Assembly (NCBI GenBank): GCA_026545765.1
Contig: CM048839.1
Coordinates: 15,996,566 to 16,060,565 of the forward strand
Length of the DNA stretch: 64,000 bases
Reading direction: 5' to 3'
DNA from: Plantago major
Taxonomy: Eukaryota > Streptophyta > Magnoliopsida > Lamiales > Plantaginaceae
In this document: one piece after another, positions 34,170 through 45,618 of the stretch
Position numbering within the stretch: position 1 is the first letter of the stretch
Layout of the letters: each line of letters starts with the position of its first letter
Notes under the pieces: model-generated
Seen by the model: only the letters and a program-made list of their open reading frames with translations
Told to the model about the DNA's origin: nothing
Database searches by the model: none
Position numbers and translations under genes: made by a program

Positions 34170-36832
34170 TGTAACGCCCCAAATTTTAAAAGACGAATTA
34201 TGAATAATATGATACGTGCTAGAGCGTGAGCTTTTAAAATCGGCGAACTTGACTTGTTAAAATATAAAACGTTACTAGACGCATTACGCGTCAAAAGACT
34301 TGGGCCCTGTTTACCACTAGCTTTTCAGCTCCATGAGCTTTTTTTTTTTACCATTGACTGATAAAAAGCTCGTTACGTGAACGCGCAACTTCTTAAATCA
34401 ACTAGCTGAAAAGCTAGCTGGTTAAGAAGCTACCCAAGTTAGCTTTTTTTAAAAAGAAGCTCCTTCTTATCTTTTTCATTCCGAAAATATCCCTGACCTA
34501 AATTAGAAAAAAAAAAAAAGAAGGAAAAACTACCCGTTTTTATTATTTACTCGTGTTCTATCTTTACTGCCGTATTATTTGTAGACCACATGGAAGGTTA
34601 TTAGAATTCTCGACTTATATTTTATATTGTTGGATCCTTTGTTATACATTTTGTGTACTTGTTTGCAACTAGCATAAGGGTTAATGCATCCGCATCTCTT
34701 TAAAATGCATACATGTAGTACACATCAATTACTGATTTTTTTCATAAATAAGTAAAATGCTCAACGAATATTTCTTTCAACTTCTGATAATTTTGATGAT
34801 GTTATTAAAGTGGCGATGTAAAGTACATTGAATATATATTAGAATAATTGGAAAAAATGTGATGTACTATTATTTAAAAAACTATAGATTAATAATACAA
34901 TAAGAAATGTTAAATAAAATAAAAATAAGAGTAATGCCCTTTTATGTCATTTTACAAAATACCAGCTAGCTTATCAGCTAATACATTTAAAATCAGCTAG
35001 CTTCTCAGCTAGTTAATCAGCTCCCTAATCAGATAGCTTATCAGCTACCTAACCAGCTAGTTAATCATCTACCAGCTAACTTACCAGCTAGCTTTTCAGC
35101 TAGTTTTGCTAAACAGAGCCTTGATATGAAATTCTTGATACTAAACCGTGAACTAGTAAAATAATGCAGCGAAACTTTAATATCGTAAAAGCTTTGATAC
35201 AAAATTCTAAATACATGCAATTGAAAACTGTAAAGATGCTCTTGGTAGTAATCACTGCACCGGCAACGCTCCACTCCAATTAGCTCGGCTTCAAACCTAA
35301 AATTGATATTTTAGAAAGGGGTCAGCCGTGACCACTGGCTGAACAAGCTCCATGCACGTGCCATGACCTAAAGTTCTATCTTTGCATCTTTTACACCTTT
35401 TAGTCTTGACTTAATGCAATGCAACTTAACCTATGACTTGACCCTTAACATAACTTGACTTGACTTAACCTCTTAAACATTACTTGACTTGGCGTTAACT
35501 TGACATGATTCTTGTCTTTTAATCGCGAGCTCACTTGGCATCGTAGGTTCTACCGTCGCCTATGGTGGCCATACATGGCATGACATGAATTACCGGTCGG
35601 AGTACTAGTACCCCCTTCCAGCCGTGAATAACATGAATAACTTGAATACTTGACTTGGGCCACGTGGTGCTAAGGTATCCCCTACGAGCCCGTTAATTAT
35701 TACATGATCTTTAACTTTGAAAGCTTTTCTTTACTTCAAACCTTTACATCTTGTTAAAGTGAATGTATGCTCTAGACTCTAACTCATGAATGCATAGTTT
35801 AGTGTGTGAATATATATATATATATATATATTAGCAGCAATCAAGAAGTATAGAAAATCAAGCAACACAGGTTAATGCCCAAACAACATGAAGGCTAGGG
35901 ACACAACAGACATAACAAATATACAGATTACTAAAGGTGGTTGAGAGTTGATATCATGATCAATTTAATTAACAAACATCCAAACCATAATCCATCAAAA
36001 CAGAACTCACTAAGCATATATACCACACGTGAATATATGGCTCAATCCTGATCAATTGTATTAGTATCACAAAGCTACGTGCCATTAGTCCATTAGCAGA
36101 ATTTCATCAAATCGTAAAACATCCGCATAATTTATCTAACTCAAGTTTTCTGTTACTAAATAATACTATGTACACATGGTGATTTGCATATATCTATGTA
36201 ACGATGGAGGTAACAAAATAGAACGACAATCCAAGAACACTTGCAGTAATAACAAATCACATATAACAACCAACTAATTAATCCTTAAGGAAACTTGCAT
36301 ATAACATAATTTATAATTCTAACAATCAACATATAAACGTGAATGCAAGCCCTAGGGAAACTTGCCTTGAATAAAAGCCTCCTAATTAGCTAGTAGCAAT
36401 TTGAACCACGAACTTGTCCACCGACTTAGCCTAGCCCTTGCTCCGCCCTACCTTCCTAAGCGATCCTTTAGTTTTACTAGCTTTATTGGTTGAAACAAAT
36501 ATAATGCTTTTGTCCTTTGGATGAAAACAAGAGCTCGGAAATAATAGGAGAGTACGAAGTGATGGAGGAAAAATGATGATGATCAAAAGATGGCAGCCAA
36601 ACGTGTTTAAATGTGTGACTAGCTAGGAGATTAAAACTAATTTACAACCCTTCACAACTTGTAACCTATAAAAATAAAAACGTGTTTAAATGCTTGGGGT
36701 TTAAATGAGGTTAATGAGAGAAATTAGTGTAGGGAATTTGGATGGTTTGGTTCGAGAATTAAGAGAAGGCTAAATCGTACGCTCTAACTAGTTCGTGTTA
36801 GAACGCATCAATTGAATTTTTGGGTCGTTACA
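34170..36832. mobile_element. Solo-LTR-like insertion with 5-bp target duplication AGGAA
   Basis: It starts TGTAACGCCCCAAATTTT and ends AAATTTTTGGGTCGTTACA-like (TGTAACGACCCAAAAATT in reverse complement). It is bounded by AGGAA at 34165-34169 and 36833-36837. TG...CA ends with a 5-bp duplication fit an LTR. No primer-binding site, polypurine tract or coding sequence is inside, so a solo LTR is the simplest reading. It contains an 0.8-kb MITE, a (TA)n tract near 35812-35830 and TTGACTTGAC-type repeats at 35400-35520. Confidence 0.65.
34303..35120. mobile_element. MITE with GGCYCTGTTTA ends (hAT-like), nested in the solo LTR
   Basis: The left end GGCCCTGTTTACCACTAGCT and the reverse complement of the right end GGCTCTGTTTAGCAAAACTA share the terminal 11 bp. 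AGCTTTTCAGCT and many AGCTAG/TCAGCT boxes repeat in both sub-termini (34315-34450 and 34965-35105). No clear 8-bp duplication was seen. Confidence 0.55.
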
Positions 36833-37004
36833 AGGAATATGGTAAATTTCTTATTTATACTTGACCCGTTTTTAATGAATCTGGGTCAAAAGATCCGCAA
36901 AAAATCATAAAAAACCAAGTCGAGAAAAAAGGTATAATTGTCTAGTTTTATTCGGGACTCTCCTATATAGGGGTCTCTCACAAGACGGACTCTAAAATCA
37001 TTAC

Positions 37005-38012
37005 AATAATGCATTATCTTCACCCCTTCAAAAACAAGCTAACCATACCATATAGAAACAAATTATTTTCAATGGCATAAAGAAAACCTCATCTCTTTCA
37101 ATAAACAAGTGAGTGCTTCGTCCGTTAATCAAGGTCTAGTTTCGGTTTCAATTTAACAACCAATTCAGTCATCGCATAATGAAGGCAGTGAAAACCCAGG
37201 ATCAACCAAGAAAGATGCGCTCGCAAAAGGAAAACATTAAAGTTCTTCCATACCTTGTTTTGGTTAGTTCTTATTTCATACCTTGTTCTGTCTCATTTCC
37301 ATTGCCTGCTACGGATTTGCCTTAGAAAGCGGAGATGCAATTCTAGGTCTTACATGCGGCGTGAAAGAATCGGAGAAAGAATGGATGGAAAAAGTAGAGT
37401 CAAGGGGAAACGATTTCATGACAACTCTGACAATTGGGGATTAGGTTCTTGACAGTTTTAGGTTTGTTCCTTAGAACAATTTTATGGATTAGGGCTCTTG
37501 ATATTTCTTGGGAGAACGTTTTATGTATCCATGTATTATTGAGTGTATGACATTACAATCCCGTTTATACTTGTAAAATTTATGAAAAAGTCCATTGTAA
37601 TGGTCAGGATTAAGTACAGCTAAAAATATTATTTTAATAAATAAAACGGTCGTGATTGACTATAACTAAGATGGGTGTATGTTAAACTATTAAAATCATA
37701 GTCGAACCGTAGACTTGGCTTTGAATTATTTTTCCACTAGTGCCAAAAAGGAATAGTACCCGGTACGTAGTAAACTTTTAAGTTGAAAAAATATCACATT
37801 TGGACAGTTTGACATGCAACTTTAACATATCGAACTTTACTAGCTCTTTAACAGATGGACAATAACTGAATAACACATCAAATTTTAATTGTGCTGAACC
37901 ATGAAAAATAGTCTTGGGCTGACCGGACTTTACCCAACTTAACATAAAATTTAATATTTCTTTATATTTAATATAATTTTTTACCCTAGAGTATATATAC
38001 GTGTACTAGTAC
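37005..38012. other. Spacer, no gene recognised
   Basis: AT-rich. The 65-codon frame at 37255-37452 has a basic, lysine- and arginine-rich end but no family motif or splice context that would support a gene. Confidence 0.4.
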
Positions 38013-38229
38013 GGGACTGATTGGTTGTGTGCGGTTTAGTGGTTGAACGCACATGAGGAGGTGATTGGTAGCGTACATTTCGGCCTCTAGGCCTGCGCGA
38101 GTTCATCGGGTTTCCATCTCAAACGCACTTGATATGCTATTCAAAATGCTTAGGGACATTCAGAATGGCACATACATATGTAATTTGAAAATGACCTGAA
38201 TTGCCAATCACACACAACCAATCAGGCCC
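38013..38229. mobile_element. Short MITE with GGG-CTGATTGGTTGTGTG ends
   Basis: The left end GGGACTGATTGGTTGTGTG and the reverse complement of the right end GGGCCTGATTGGTTGTGTG differ at one base over 19 bp. Length is 217 bp, without coding capacity. Target duplication is not clear. The ends resemble hAT-type MITEs. Confidence 0.6.
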
Positions 38230-38545
38230 CAAGCACCATGTTTTGTGATCAATGCGCAATTCAACAACTTAAAGCTTGACCGAACCATTCATGTGCTATT
38301 TAAAAATATTAACCGCTCATGTGTGCAATTCAAAACTAATAGATCTATGTTACAAAATATATGAACTAGTACAAATGAAAAGGTAAAAGAAAGATGAAAT
38401 AGACTTTTACGAGTCCATTGGACTATAGATTTGTATGACCAAAAGTAATGGCCCTTTTTTATGAATTGGGCTGACCAGCCTCTGCAAGGGCGGATACAGG
38501 ATTCTAAAATTGGGTGGGCTCTAGAATATACTATAATATATTTTT

Positions 38546-39458
38546 TGATACGGATATGTGTCCAATCCGTTAAGGGCGCCATAGAGTGTGTCCTAGAGCG
38601 CATCAAGGCTGAGATAGCCATTCAAAGCTAGTCCGACCTTCGAATGGTCCGTCCTAAAGGAAACCATCTCAGGTCAACTAGTACTCACAAGTCAGCACGC
38701 CATTTCAGCTAGGTCCGACCAAGCTAGATGGATGACTTCGAACGACAAAAGTTACTGGTCCTCCCAAGTACATAAGCTATGGGTCCTAAGATGCTAAACG
38801 GACGGACGAGAGAATCTCGGACGCCACCGTCTGATAAGACCAAGCGTGTCATGAGAACCACTGAGATGCTTCCGTGGAACTCTAAGGTCCGGACACCTTG
38901 AGTTACCCAAGGCAGAGTTAACCAATCATGCGGATCTGTCCGAGGGACTTACACGGACCCGACATGCGGAACAGTACTCTCAGAGGAAAAGGTCCAAACT
39001 ACCCTCCCAGGCCCATTAACTAGTATTGGATTACTGTTCACCAAGGGGCCATGGGCCAAAGGTAGCATTGGTGTCCAAATCTGAGGCATACACTTGGCAT
39101 CATCTTATGGGCCACTCCATAAGCATGATATAACTATAAATATAACACAAGGTTCAAGACCTTAAGGTAAGTGAAATTTCCTAGGAAATTGTGCGGTCCC
39201 CAAGTCATAAGCACCCTTGATTTCATAACCTTTCCCACTACTATTGCATTGAGAGCTTTCAATTCTCCTTTGAGTAAAGCCTCCTTCCGGATTGACTTAG
39301 GCAATCCGGGTAACCCATTCTAACCCCCCCCCCCCCACTTAGTCCTTTCAGGTACTCTTGCTCGGACGAGCCTTTGCTCGGACTTCAAGTTGGAGGCGGA
39401 TCCTAGATTAGGTTACTGGTAGTAGTAGTGTTGGTGTTTGAGGTTTTATCCCTCAACA
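38546..39458 (+). repeat. 5' LTR of Tat copy 1 (913 bp)
   Basis: It runs TGATACGGATATGTGTCC ... TTTATCCCTCAACA, with TG...CA ends. It is collinear with the LTR of copy 2 (57680-56792, minus), including the shared GGGCGCCATAGAG(T/C)GTGTCC box near the start and a long C run (about 39326-39340) near the end. A TATA-like ATAACTATAAATATAAC lies near 39129. Confidence 0.88.
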
Positions 39459-39461
39459 TTT

Positions 39462-39479
39462 TGGCGCCGTCTGTGGGAA
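39462..39479 (+). other. Primer-binding site of Tat copy 1
   Basis: TGGCGCCGTCTGTGGGAA starts three bases after the LTR end. It begins with the TGG complementary to a tRNA 3' CCA and is the standard plant Ty3/gypsy form. The exact primer tRNA was not determined. Confidence 0.75.
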
Positions 39480-39515
39480 ACTTTACGAAAAGATCTGTGT
39501 TTGTGCTGTGTGCTA

Positions 39516-42061
39516 ATGGCTAGAATGAGACGAACAGTTCGGATTAGTACTGCTGGCGTAGGAACTCCACCACCGCCTTGCGAGATGTCCGCCACCCGGG
39601 ACGAAGGGCGCTGAAATGGAAGGAGCAGGAAGGAGATATCCGGCGAGGCGAACGCCGACCCATCCTCGGACGAGGGAAGAGACGCCTCGCTTAGGGGAGG
39701 CCAAAGTGTCCCTGTGAATGTCATGCCTGCGGACCATGGAGAAGGAGTAGCGCGAGTTTCTCCGGCAGAAGCTCAAGGCCCTACCACAGGACAACAGTTT
39801 ACAATGCCTGATGGTCGCGTTGTCCGCACAAGCGACCTCGGACTAAGTGAAACTCAGTTTGATAGATTGCTCACGATTATCCAAGGATGCCTAGGGTCTA
39901 ACAATGCCCATCCTCAGCAAGCCACTCCGCCAGTGGCTACTCCGGTTTAAGCGGAGCCCGCATTGTCAAGCAGGCGTCCGATCCAACAGAGGTTGGGAGA
40001 TCAGCTGCCCCATGAGGATTTGCGAAACCTTCTAGACCGACGGGCCTCTGCTTCGCAAGTTCGGGGTGAAGGAAGCCCGAATGGGAGAAGAGAGTACCAC
40101 GAAGGGGGTAACATGCATCCAGGAGGTCCGCGACAAGCCCCCATGAGAGATAGAGATCATGTAGCGGAGACCATTCCAGTGGTCCGAACTCCCCGCGGAT
40201 GTCGCAGTCCATCCACGGACAGGAGAGGTCATGACAGCGGACGAAATATACGCCCAGCAAAAAGCTTTAGAAACCCAAATTCTGAACCTCGGACGCCTGG
40301 TGAAAGACCACGAGCAGATCACTACCAAAGACCAAATCCTGCGTGCGATGACATCATGAGGGAAAAAGAAAGAAATAGAAACTCGGACAGTGATTAGAAC
40401 TTGGAATACTATTACGGGGATACTTGTCCCGTGGGTCACCTGACAAGGTACAACAGCAAGATGGATTCCAAGGGGCTGAGTGACAATACAAAAGCTCTTA
40501 CGTTCTCATCCACCCTCTTCGGAACGGCTATGGATTAGTACACCGCTTTGCCAAACAAGTCAATAAGGTCGTATGCAGATCTATCTTCTAAGTTCTTAGC
40601 ACGGTTCGGAAAATCAAAAAGAAGAAAACGTACCATGGAGCACCTAGCCGAAGTTATCCAAAGGGAGCAGGAAGATCTTCGAACTTTTCTAGATCGCTTC
40701 AATACGGAAGTACTCCGAGTTAAGCCCCATAGTATTAAAGAACGGGTCCGTCACCTGTACGCTAATACTTACAACTCCGAGCTGCGGAGGAAGCTCTCTA
40801 GTCAGGAAGTGAGGAGCGAAAAACACTTGGATGACATCTATGAGGAGGTGATGTACGGAGAAGAATACCGAAGGAACGTTCCAGTCCGAGCAGGATCGAA
40901 GAAGGGGCAGGAACCGCAAAGACAATAACAACGCCAGGGGAAGTTTGACCCGAAGAAAGATCACAGAGACAAGGGCATTTATAGAGAGAGGAGTCCGCCC
41001 AGGAGATTCGCGGACTACACGCGCCTCAACAAGCCGAGATCTGACATCTTGGCCACCATTGTTGAGAAAAAGTTGGACATCCAGTGGCCCAAGCCATCCC
41101 ATAATCGGAGAAACAGAAATGCGAAAGGATACTGCAAATTTCACAAGAGCCGAGGTCATGAGACAGACGACTGTATCCAGTTAAAAATAGAGGTCGAACA
41201 CTTGGTGAGAGATGGCAAGTTGAAGGAGCACATATATGCGGACGAGCCCTCCAGGCATGATAGAACGGAGCGGAGAAGGGAGGATAACGCTATTGACCCG
41301 CCACCTCGCCCCCTATCTTTGCCACCTCCGCCAGTAGGCTATCCGCCACGCACGGAAGGATATCCGTACAGATACGGCGATGAGATGGAGATGGAGAACC
41401 CTCCGTACAGCGGAGTGATCAACACTATCGCAGGCGGACCCTCTGGAGGTGATAGCAGGAATGCAAGAGAGCGGACCGCCCAAAATCTTCAGAACAATGA
41501 TAGGGCGTACGGTGCCCCCGCGATTCGAGGAACAAATGCAATATCCTTTGACGATAGCGAAATCCCCCCTCCTACGGCAGGAGGCGAGGAGATTGACAAC
41601 CCGGATGTTCCTCTTGTGGTTTCATTGACCATCGCGACTTATCGAGTGAATAAAATTCTGGTGGATACCGGGAGTTCCTCGAATATCATTTCTAAGAGGA
41701 CCCTAGATCAGATGGAGTTGGGAAGAATCCGCTACGACAGAGTTCACACCTCTATACTAGGGTTTGGAGGAGGAACTGTTCGACCACTAGGAAGTGTTAT
41801 GTTACACGTTTCACTCGGAACCTTCCCGGCCAGGGTCACACAGTTGGTCCGATTTGTTGTGGTTGACGGACATTCGACTCTGACGCCATCTTTGGGCGCC
41901 AGACTCAATCAATTCGGGCTATTTCATCCACCTTACACAATGAATGAAATTCCCAACTCCCTTCGGAGTAGGAGAAGAGGTGGGAAACATCCGAGAAGCT
42001 TGGGAGTGTTACATTATGTCCACAAGAAGGGCATCTGCCCCCATTATGGCGATCCTTTGTG
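39516..42061 (+). pseudogene. gag and aspartic protease of Tat copy 1, interrupted by stops
   Basis: One reading frame from ATG 39516 covers an arginine/proline-rich N-part and the retrotransposon gag core (LSSKFLARFGKSKRRKRTME, then EDLRTFLDRFN). A CxxHxxxGHxxxxC-like knuckle follows (YCKFHKSRGHETDDC), then the protease with active site ILVDTGSSSNII. Stops interrupt it at about 39612, 39948, 40395, 40533 and 40926. Near 41940 the frame slips and the tail (KFPTPFGVGE) continues in another phase. Several stops replace residues normally W or Q, as in GTAMD-stop-YTALP. Confidence 0.85.
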
Positions 42062-44310
42062 ACCTCCGATCCGAAGTGTTCTCCCAAGCCGGAGAATCCG
42101 CAGATAGGAGTAGGAAGCCAGAAGGAGAAGTTCCATAGAACTGCACGGATCGAGCCTCACGAAACTCTCAAGGAAATCGAGATTGTTGTTGGGAGCCCAG
42201 AAAAGAAGACTAGAATCGGAACAGAGATGAGCGCAGAAGTAGAAATAAAACTTATTGCTTGTCTCCGAGACAACAGGGATGTATTTGCTTGGAGCACCGA
42301 TGATCTGAAGGGAATAGATCCGAGAATCACTGTTCACCGTCTGAACATGGATCCCTCGATCAAATATATCCGACAGAAGAGGAAAGACTTTGGCCCAGTC
42401 AAGGACGCAATCATATCCGCTGAAGTTGATCGGCTCCTGAAAGCAGGGCACATTGAAGAAGTTAGGTACTCGAATTTGGAGTGCGTAATGTGGTACTTGT
42501 CGAGAAGGCCCCAGGAAAGTGGAGGATGTGTAATGACTTCACAAGGCTCAACAAGTTTTGTCCGAAGGATCCTTATCCACTACCTCGCATAGACCAGTTG
42601 GTAGATTCTACTGCGGGATGTGCACTTCTAAGCTTCATGGACGCATATTAGGGCTTCTATCAAATTCGTATGGCCAAGGACGACATCAAGAAAACAGCCT
42701 TCTTCGCGGCAGGAGGAGTGTACTTCTTCAAGGTGATGCCATTCGGGTTAAAAAATGCGGGAGCTACATACCAACGGTTGGTAAATAAGATGTTCAAGGA
42801 GGAGTTGGGCAAAACTATGGAAGTCTACGTGGACGACATGCTTGTTAAAAGTAAGACTGAAGAGGAGCATATTGAGCATCTCAACAATTTCTTTTCCATT
42901 CTTCGGAAATATGGAATGAAGTTGAACCCCGAAAAGTGTACGTTTGGGGTGAAAGGAGGAAAGTTTCTAGGGTACATGGTCACAGAAAGAGGGATAAGCG
43001 CAAACCCTGAGAAGATCAAGGAAATCCTAGATCTGCCCCATCCGAAGAACCTCAACGAGGTACAACAGCTTATTGGGCGTCTAATGTCCTTAAGTCGTTT
43101 CATTTCCCGATCCGCAGAAAAGAACCTTCCGTTCTTCAAAATCCTCCGGAAAGGAGAGAGCTTTGAGTGGACCGCGGAATGTTCTGAGGCTTTTGAAAAT
43201 TTGAAAAAGTACCTCCACTCCCCTCCGCTGCTCTCCAAACCCGTGGAAGGAGAACCACTCTACCTCTACCTAGCAATCACGGAAGAGGCAATGAGTTCCG
43301 TACTAGTACGGATTCAAGCTAATGATCATTTGCCAATCTACTATCTTAGTAAAGCCCTTGCTTGGGCGGAGACAAGATATGTGAAGATTGAGAAATTTGC
43401 GTATGCTCTGGTTTACACTGCCCGACGGTTGAAACCATATTTTAAGTCTCACAAAATAGTGGTACTAACTACGGAACCTTTGAAACAGGTCCTAGGAAAG
43501 CCCGATCAGTCAGGACGACTCTCTAGGTGGGCGATCGAGCTGAGTGAGTACGACATTTGCTACCAGGCTCCGTCAGCCAAAAAGGCTCAAGTCCTCGCCA
43601 ACTTTCTAGCGGAATATCCAGAGGAGGATTTAGAGAAAGTCCCTGACAAGCAGGTGCTCGAATGCCTAGTCACCAAGCATATAGTCCGAAAGCCAGTTCC
43701 GCCAAAATTCAATCAGGAAAACCTCGAGGAGGCTCAGTTCATCAATCGGCCCTTCCCTTTGCCAGATGAGGAAACTCGAGTCAACCAAATGTTCCTTCTT
43801 GATGATGTTCCCGGAAACTCTGGTGCCGACAACATCAGAACGAAAATCACGGAAAGGGAGAAACCAAGATCGGAACCTCAACAGCTCACAGGAAATCTCC
43901 AAACCCAAAAACATCCTTCCGATATCTGGACATTGGAAGTGGATGGTTATTCCACAGGAAGAGTAGGAGGAATTGGAATCCACCTTAAGAGCCCAGATGG
44001 CGCGGAACTCGACTATGCGATTTCTTTGGGGTTCAAAGTTACCGATAATGAGGCTGAGTATGAAGCACTTTTAGTGGGACTACGTCTAGCCAAGGCACTC
44101 CAAGCCCGGAAGCTCAAAGCATACACGGACTCACAGCTCGTCGAAGCCCAATTTTCAGGGACTTTTGCCACAAAAGGTCCTTCGATGATCAAGTATCTTG
44201 AGTTACTCAAGAATGAGGCCAGCCACTTCGAGGAATTCACCTTGGAAAAATTTGATAGAGCCTGGAACGAAAGAGCTGATGCCTTGGCGAAATACGCATC
44301 TGCTAAATGA
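41944..44310 (+). pseudogene. Reverse transcriptase, RNase H and additional (archaeal-type) RNase H of Tat copy 1
   Basis: Motifs in order: DVFAWSTDDLKGIDP, HRLNMDPSIKYIRQKRK, KAGHIEEVRY, then (after a frameshift near 42480) the APGKWRMC-type fingers, a stop at about 42648 in DAY-stop-GFYQI, and a long clean frame with VMPFGLKNAGATYQRLVN. The active-site YVDDMLVKS and GKFLGYMVTERGI follow. The first RNase H is degenerate (AMSSVLVRI lacks the catalytic Asp). The additional RNase H keeps its acidic set: LEVDGYSTG, NEAEYEALL, AYTDSQL and ERADALAKY. A degenerate native plus an intact additional RNase H is the known Tat pattern. Confidence 0.88.
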
Positions 44311-44385
44311 CTCTGAACACGAGAGTAATCCTACTCACCATTCTTGACTCATCCGTCATGAGTCCTAATTAAGCGGTCATGATAG

Positions 44386-45618
44386 TTGACACGGAAGAAA
44401 GCGGATGGTGACATTTTAACTATCTCAAGGGCGGGTCTTTGCCGGTCGATCCGAAGAAGTCGAGGCGTGCAATGCCGAGCAAATAGATACTTTATACTGG
44501 GTGACGACTTGTACAAGAGATCTTTTGCCGGGACTCACCTGAGATGTTTGAACCCACAGGAAGCACAAACCGTGCTGAGAGAGATACACAACGGAAGCTG
44601 TGGGAGTCATTCCGGGGGAAGGACTCTTGCCCAGAAAATCATACGACAAGGCTACTATTGGCCTACCATCGATAAAGATTCCGCCGACCACGCCCGGAGA
44701 TGTCATGATTGCCAATATTACGTAAACATCCCACATCGTCCGACGAACCCTATGATTCCGTCAATCATAGCGTGTCCGTTCGATCAGTGGTGTATCGATA
44801 TTGTCGGACCATTTCCGAGGTGTACCCAACAGAAGAAATTTCTCATTGTGGCGGTGGAATATTTTACCAAGTGGGTAGAAGCGGAGGCTGTAGCGACTAT
44901 CACGGAAAGTCGAGTGCGGACATTCATTTGGAAGAACATCATTTGCCGCTTCGGCCTACCAAGAGTTCTAGTCTCGGATAACGGCGCTTAGTTCTCAGGC
45001 AGTAGGCTCAAGGAATGGCTTGCCTCCTTCAAAATCGAACAACGTTTCACATCCGTCGGATACCCACAAGCCAATGGTCAGGCTGAATCCACAAACAAGA
45101 CAATAGTCAAAATCCTGGAGAAGCGTTTGAGAACTTCCTAAGAAAGCTGGGCAGACGACCTGGAAGGCGTGCTATGGGCTCATCGCACCACTGCACGGAC
45201 TGCGACCAAAGAAACTCCATTCTCCTTGGTATATGGTTCGGAGGCAGTCATACCGTCTGAGATTGCCGTTGAGACTTTGAGGATCCAAGAGTTCAAAGGC
45301 AATGCAAACCGAGAAGCTCGGATATTCGACCTAGACATGCTCGAGCGAAGGTCCGAAATCGCGAATATCCATAGGTATCAGGCAACTGCTGCCCGAACCT
45401 ACAACAGGAACGTTCGAGCGGCTAACTTGCAAATCGGAGACCTGGTGCTTCGACGAGCCGACATTTTGAACAATATTGGAAAACTCAAGCCCAAGTGGAA
45501 AGGACCCTACAAGATTATCGGTGCAAGAGTGAATGGCAGTTATGAATTAGAAGATGAGAACGGACATCCCCTCAAGCGTCCGTGGAATGCTAGGAACCTT
45601 CAGAAGTTCTATGCATAG
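44386..45618 (+). pseudogene. Integrase of Tat copy 1
   Basis: The zinc-binding block H...H...CHDC (IHNGSCGSHSGG ... RCHDCQYY) is followed by the catalytic core, with Asp in QWCIDIVGP, Asp in LVSDNGA and Glu in ANGQAESTNK. The C-terminal domain reads LQIGDLVLRRAD, GKLKPKWKGPYKI and WNARNLQKFYA. Stops lie at about 44989 (DNGA-stop-FSG, usually Q) and 45139 (RTS-stop-ESW). No chromodomain follows, as expected for Tat. Confidence 0.88.

Larger units (their letters stand above)
30833..36993 (+). mobile_element. Composite DNA element (MULE-like) with Ulp1 fragment and nested insertions
   Basis: An 11-bp direct repeat AAAATCATTAC flanks it (30822-30832 and 36994-37004). Near the ends the inverted block GAGAGACCCCTAT occurs at 30871-30883 and, in reverse, at 36966-36978, each followed inward by an ATTGTCTA/TAGACAAT step. 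The interior has a TATA-box promoter near 31010, leader-like sequence, acidic coding scraps (32515-32600), a 40-bp tandem array and a Ulp1 C-terminal fragment. Ulp1 genes are common cargo of plant Mutator-like elements. An 11-bp duplication suits that group loosely (9 bp is usual), so family assignment is tentative. Confidence 0.5.

Noticed and set aside
37255..37452. 65-codon ORF with basic end
   Set aside because: No recognisable family and no transcript-like context.
38013..38229. Possibility that this MITE is the left end of the hAT element
   Set aside because: Its ends pair with each other, and the hAT left end is fixed at 38485 by the AGCCTCTG duplication.
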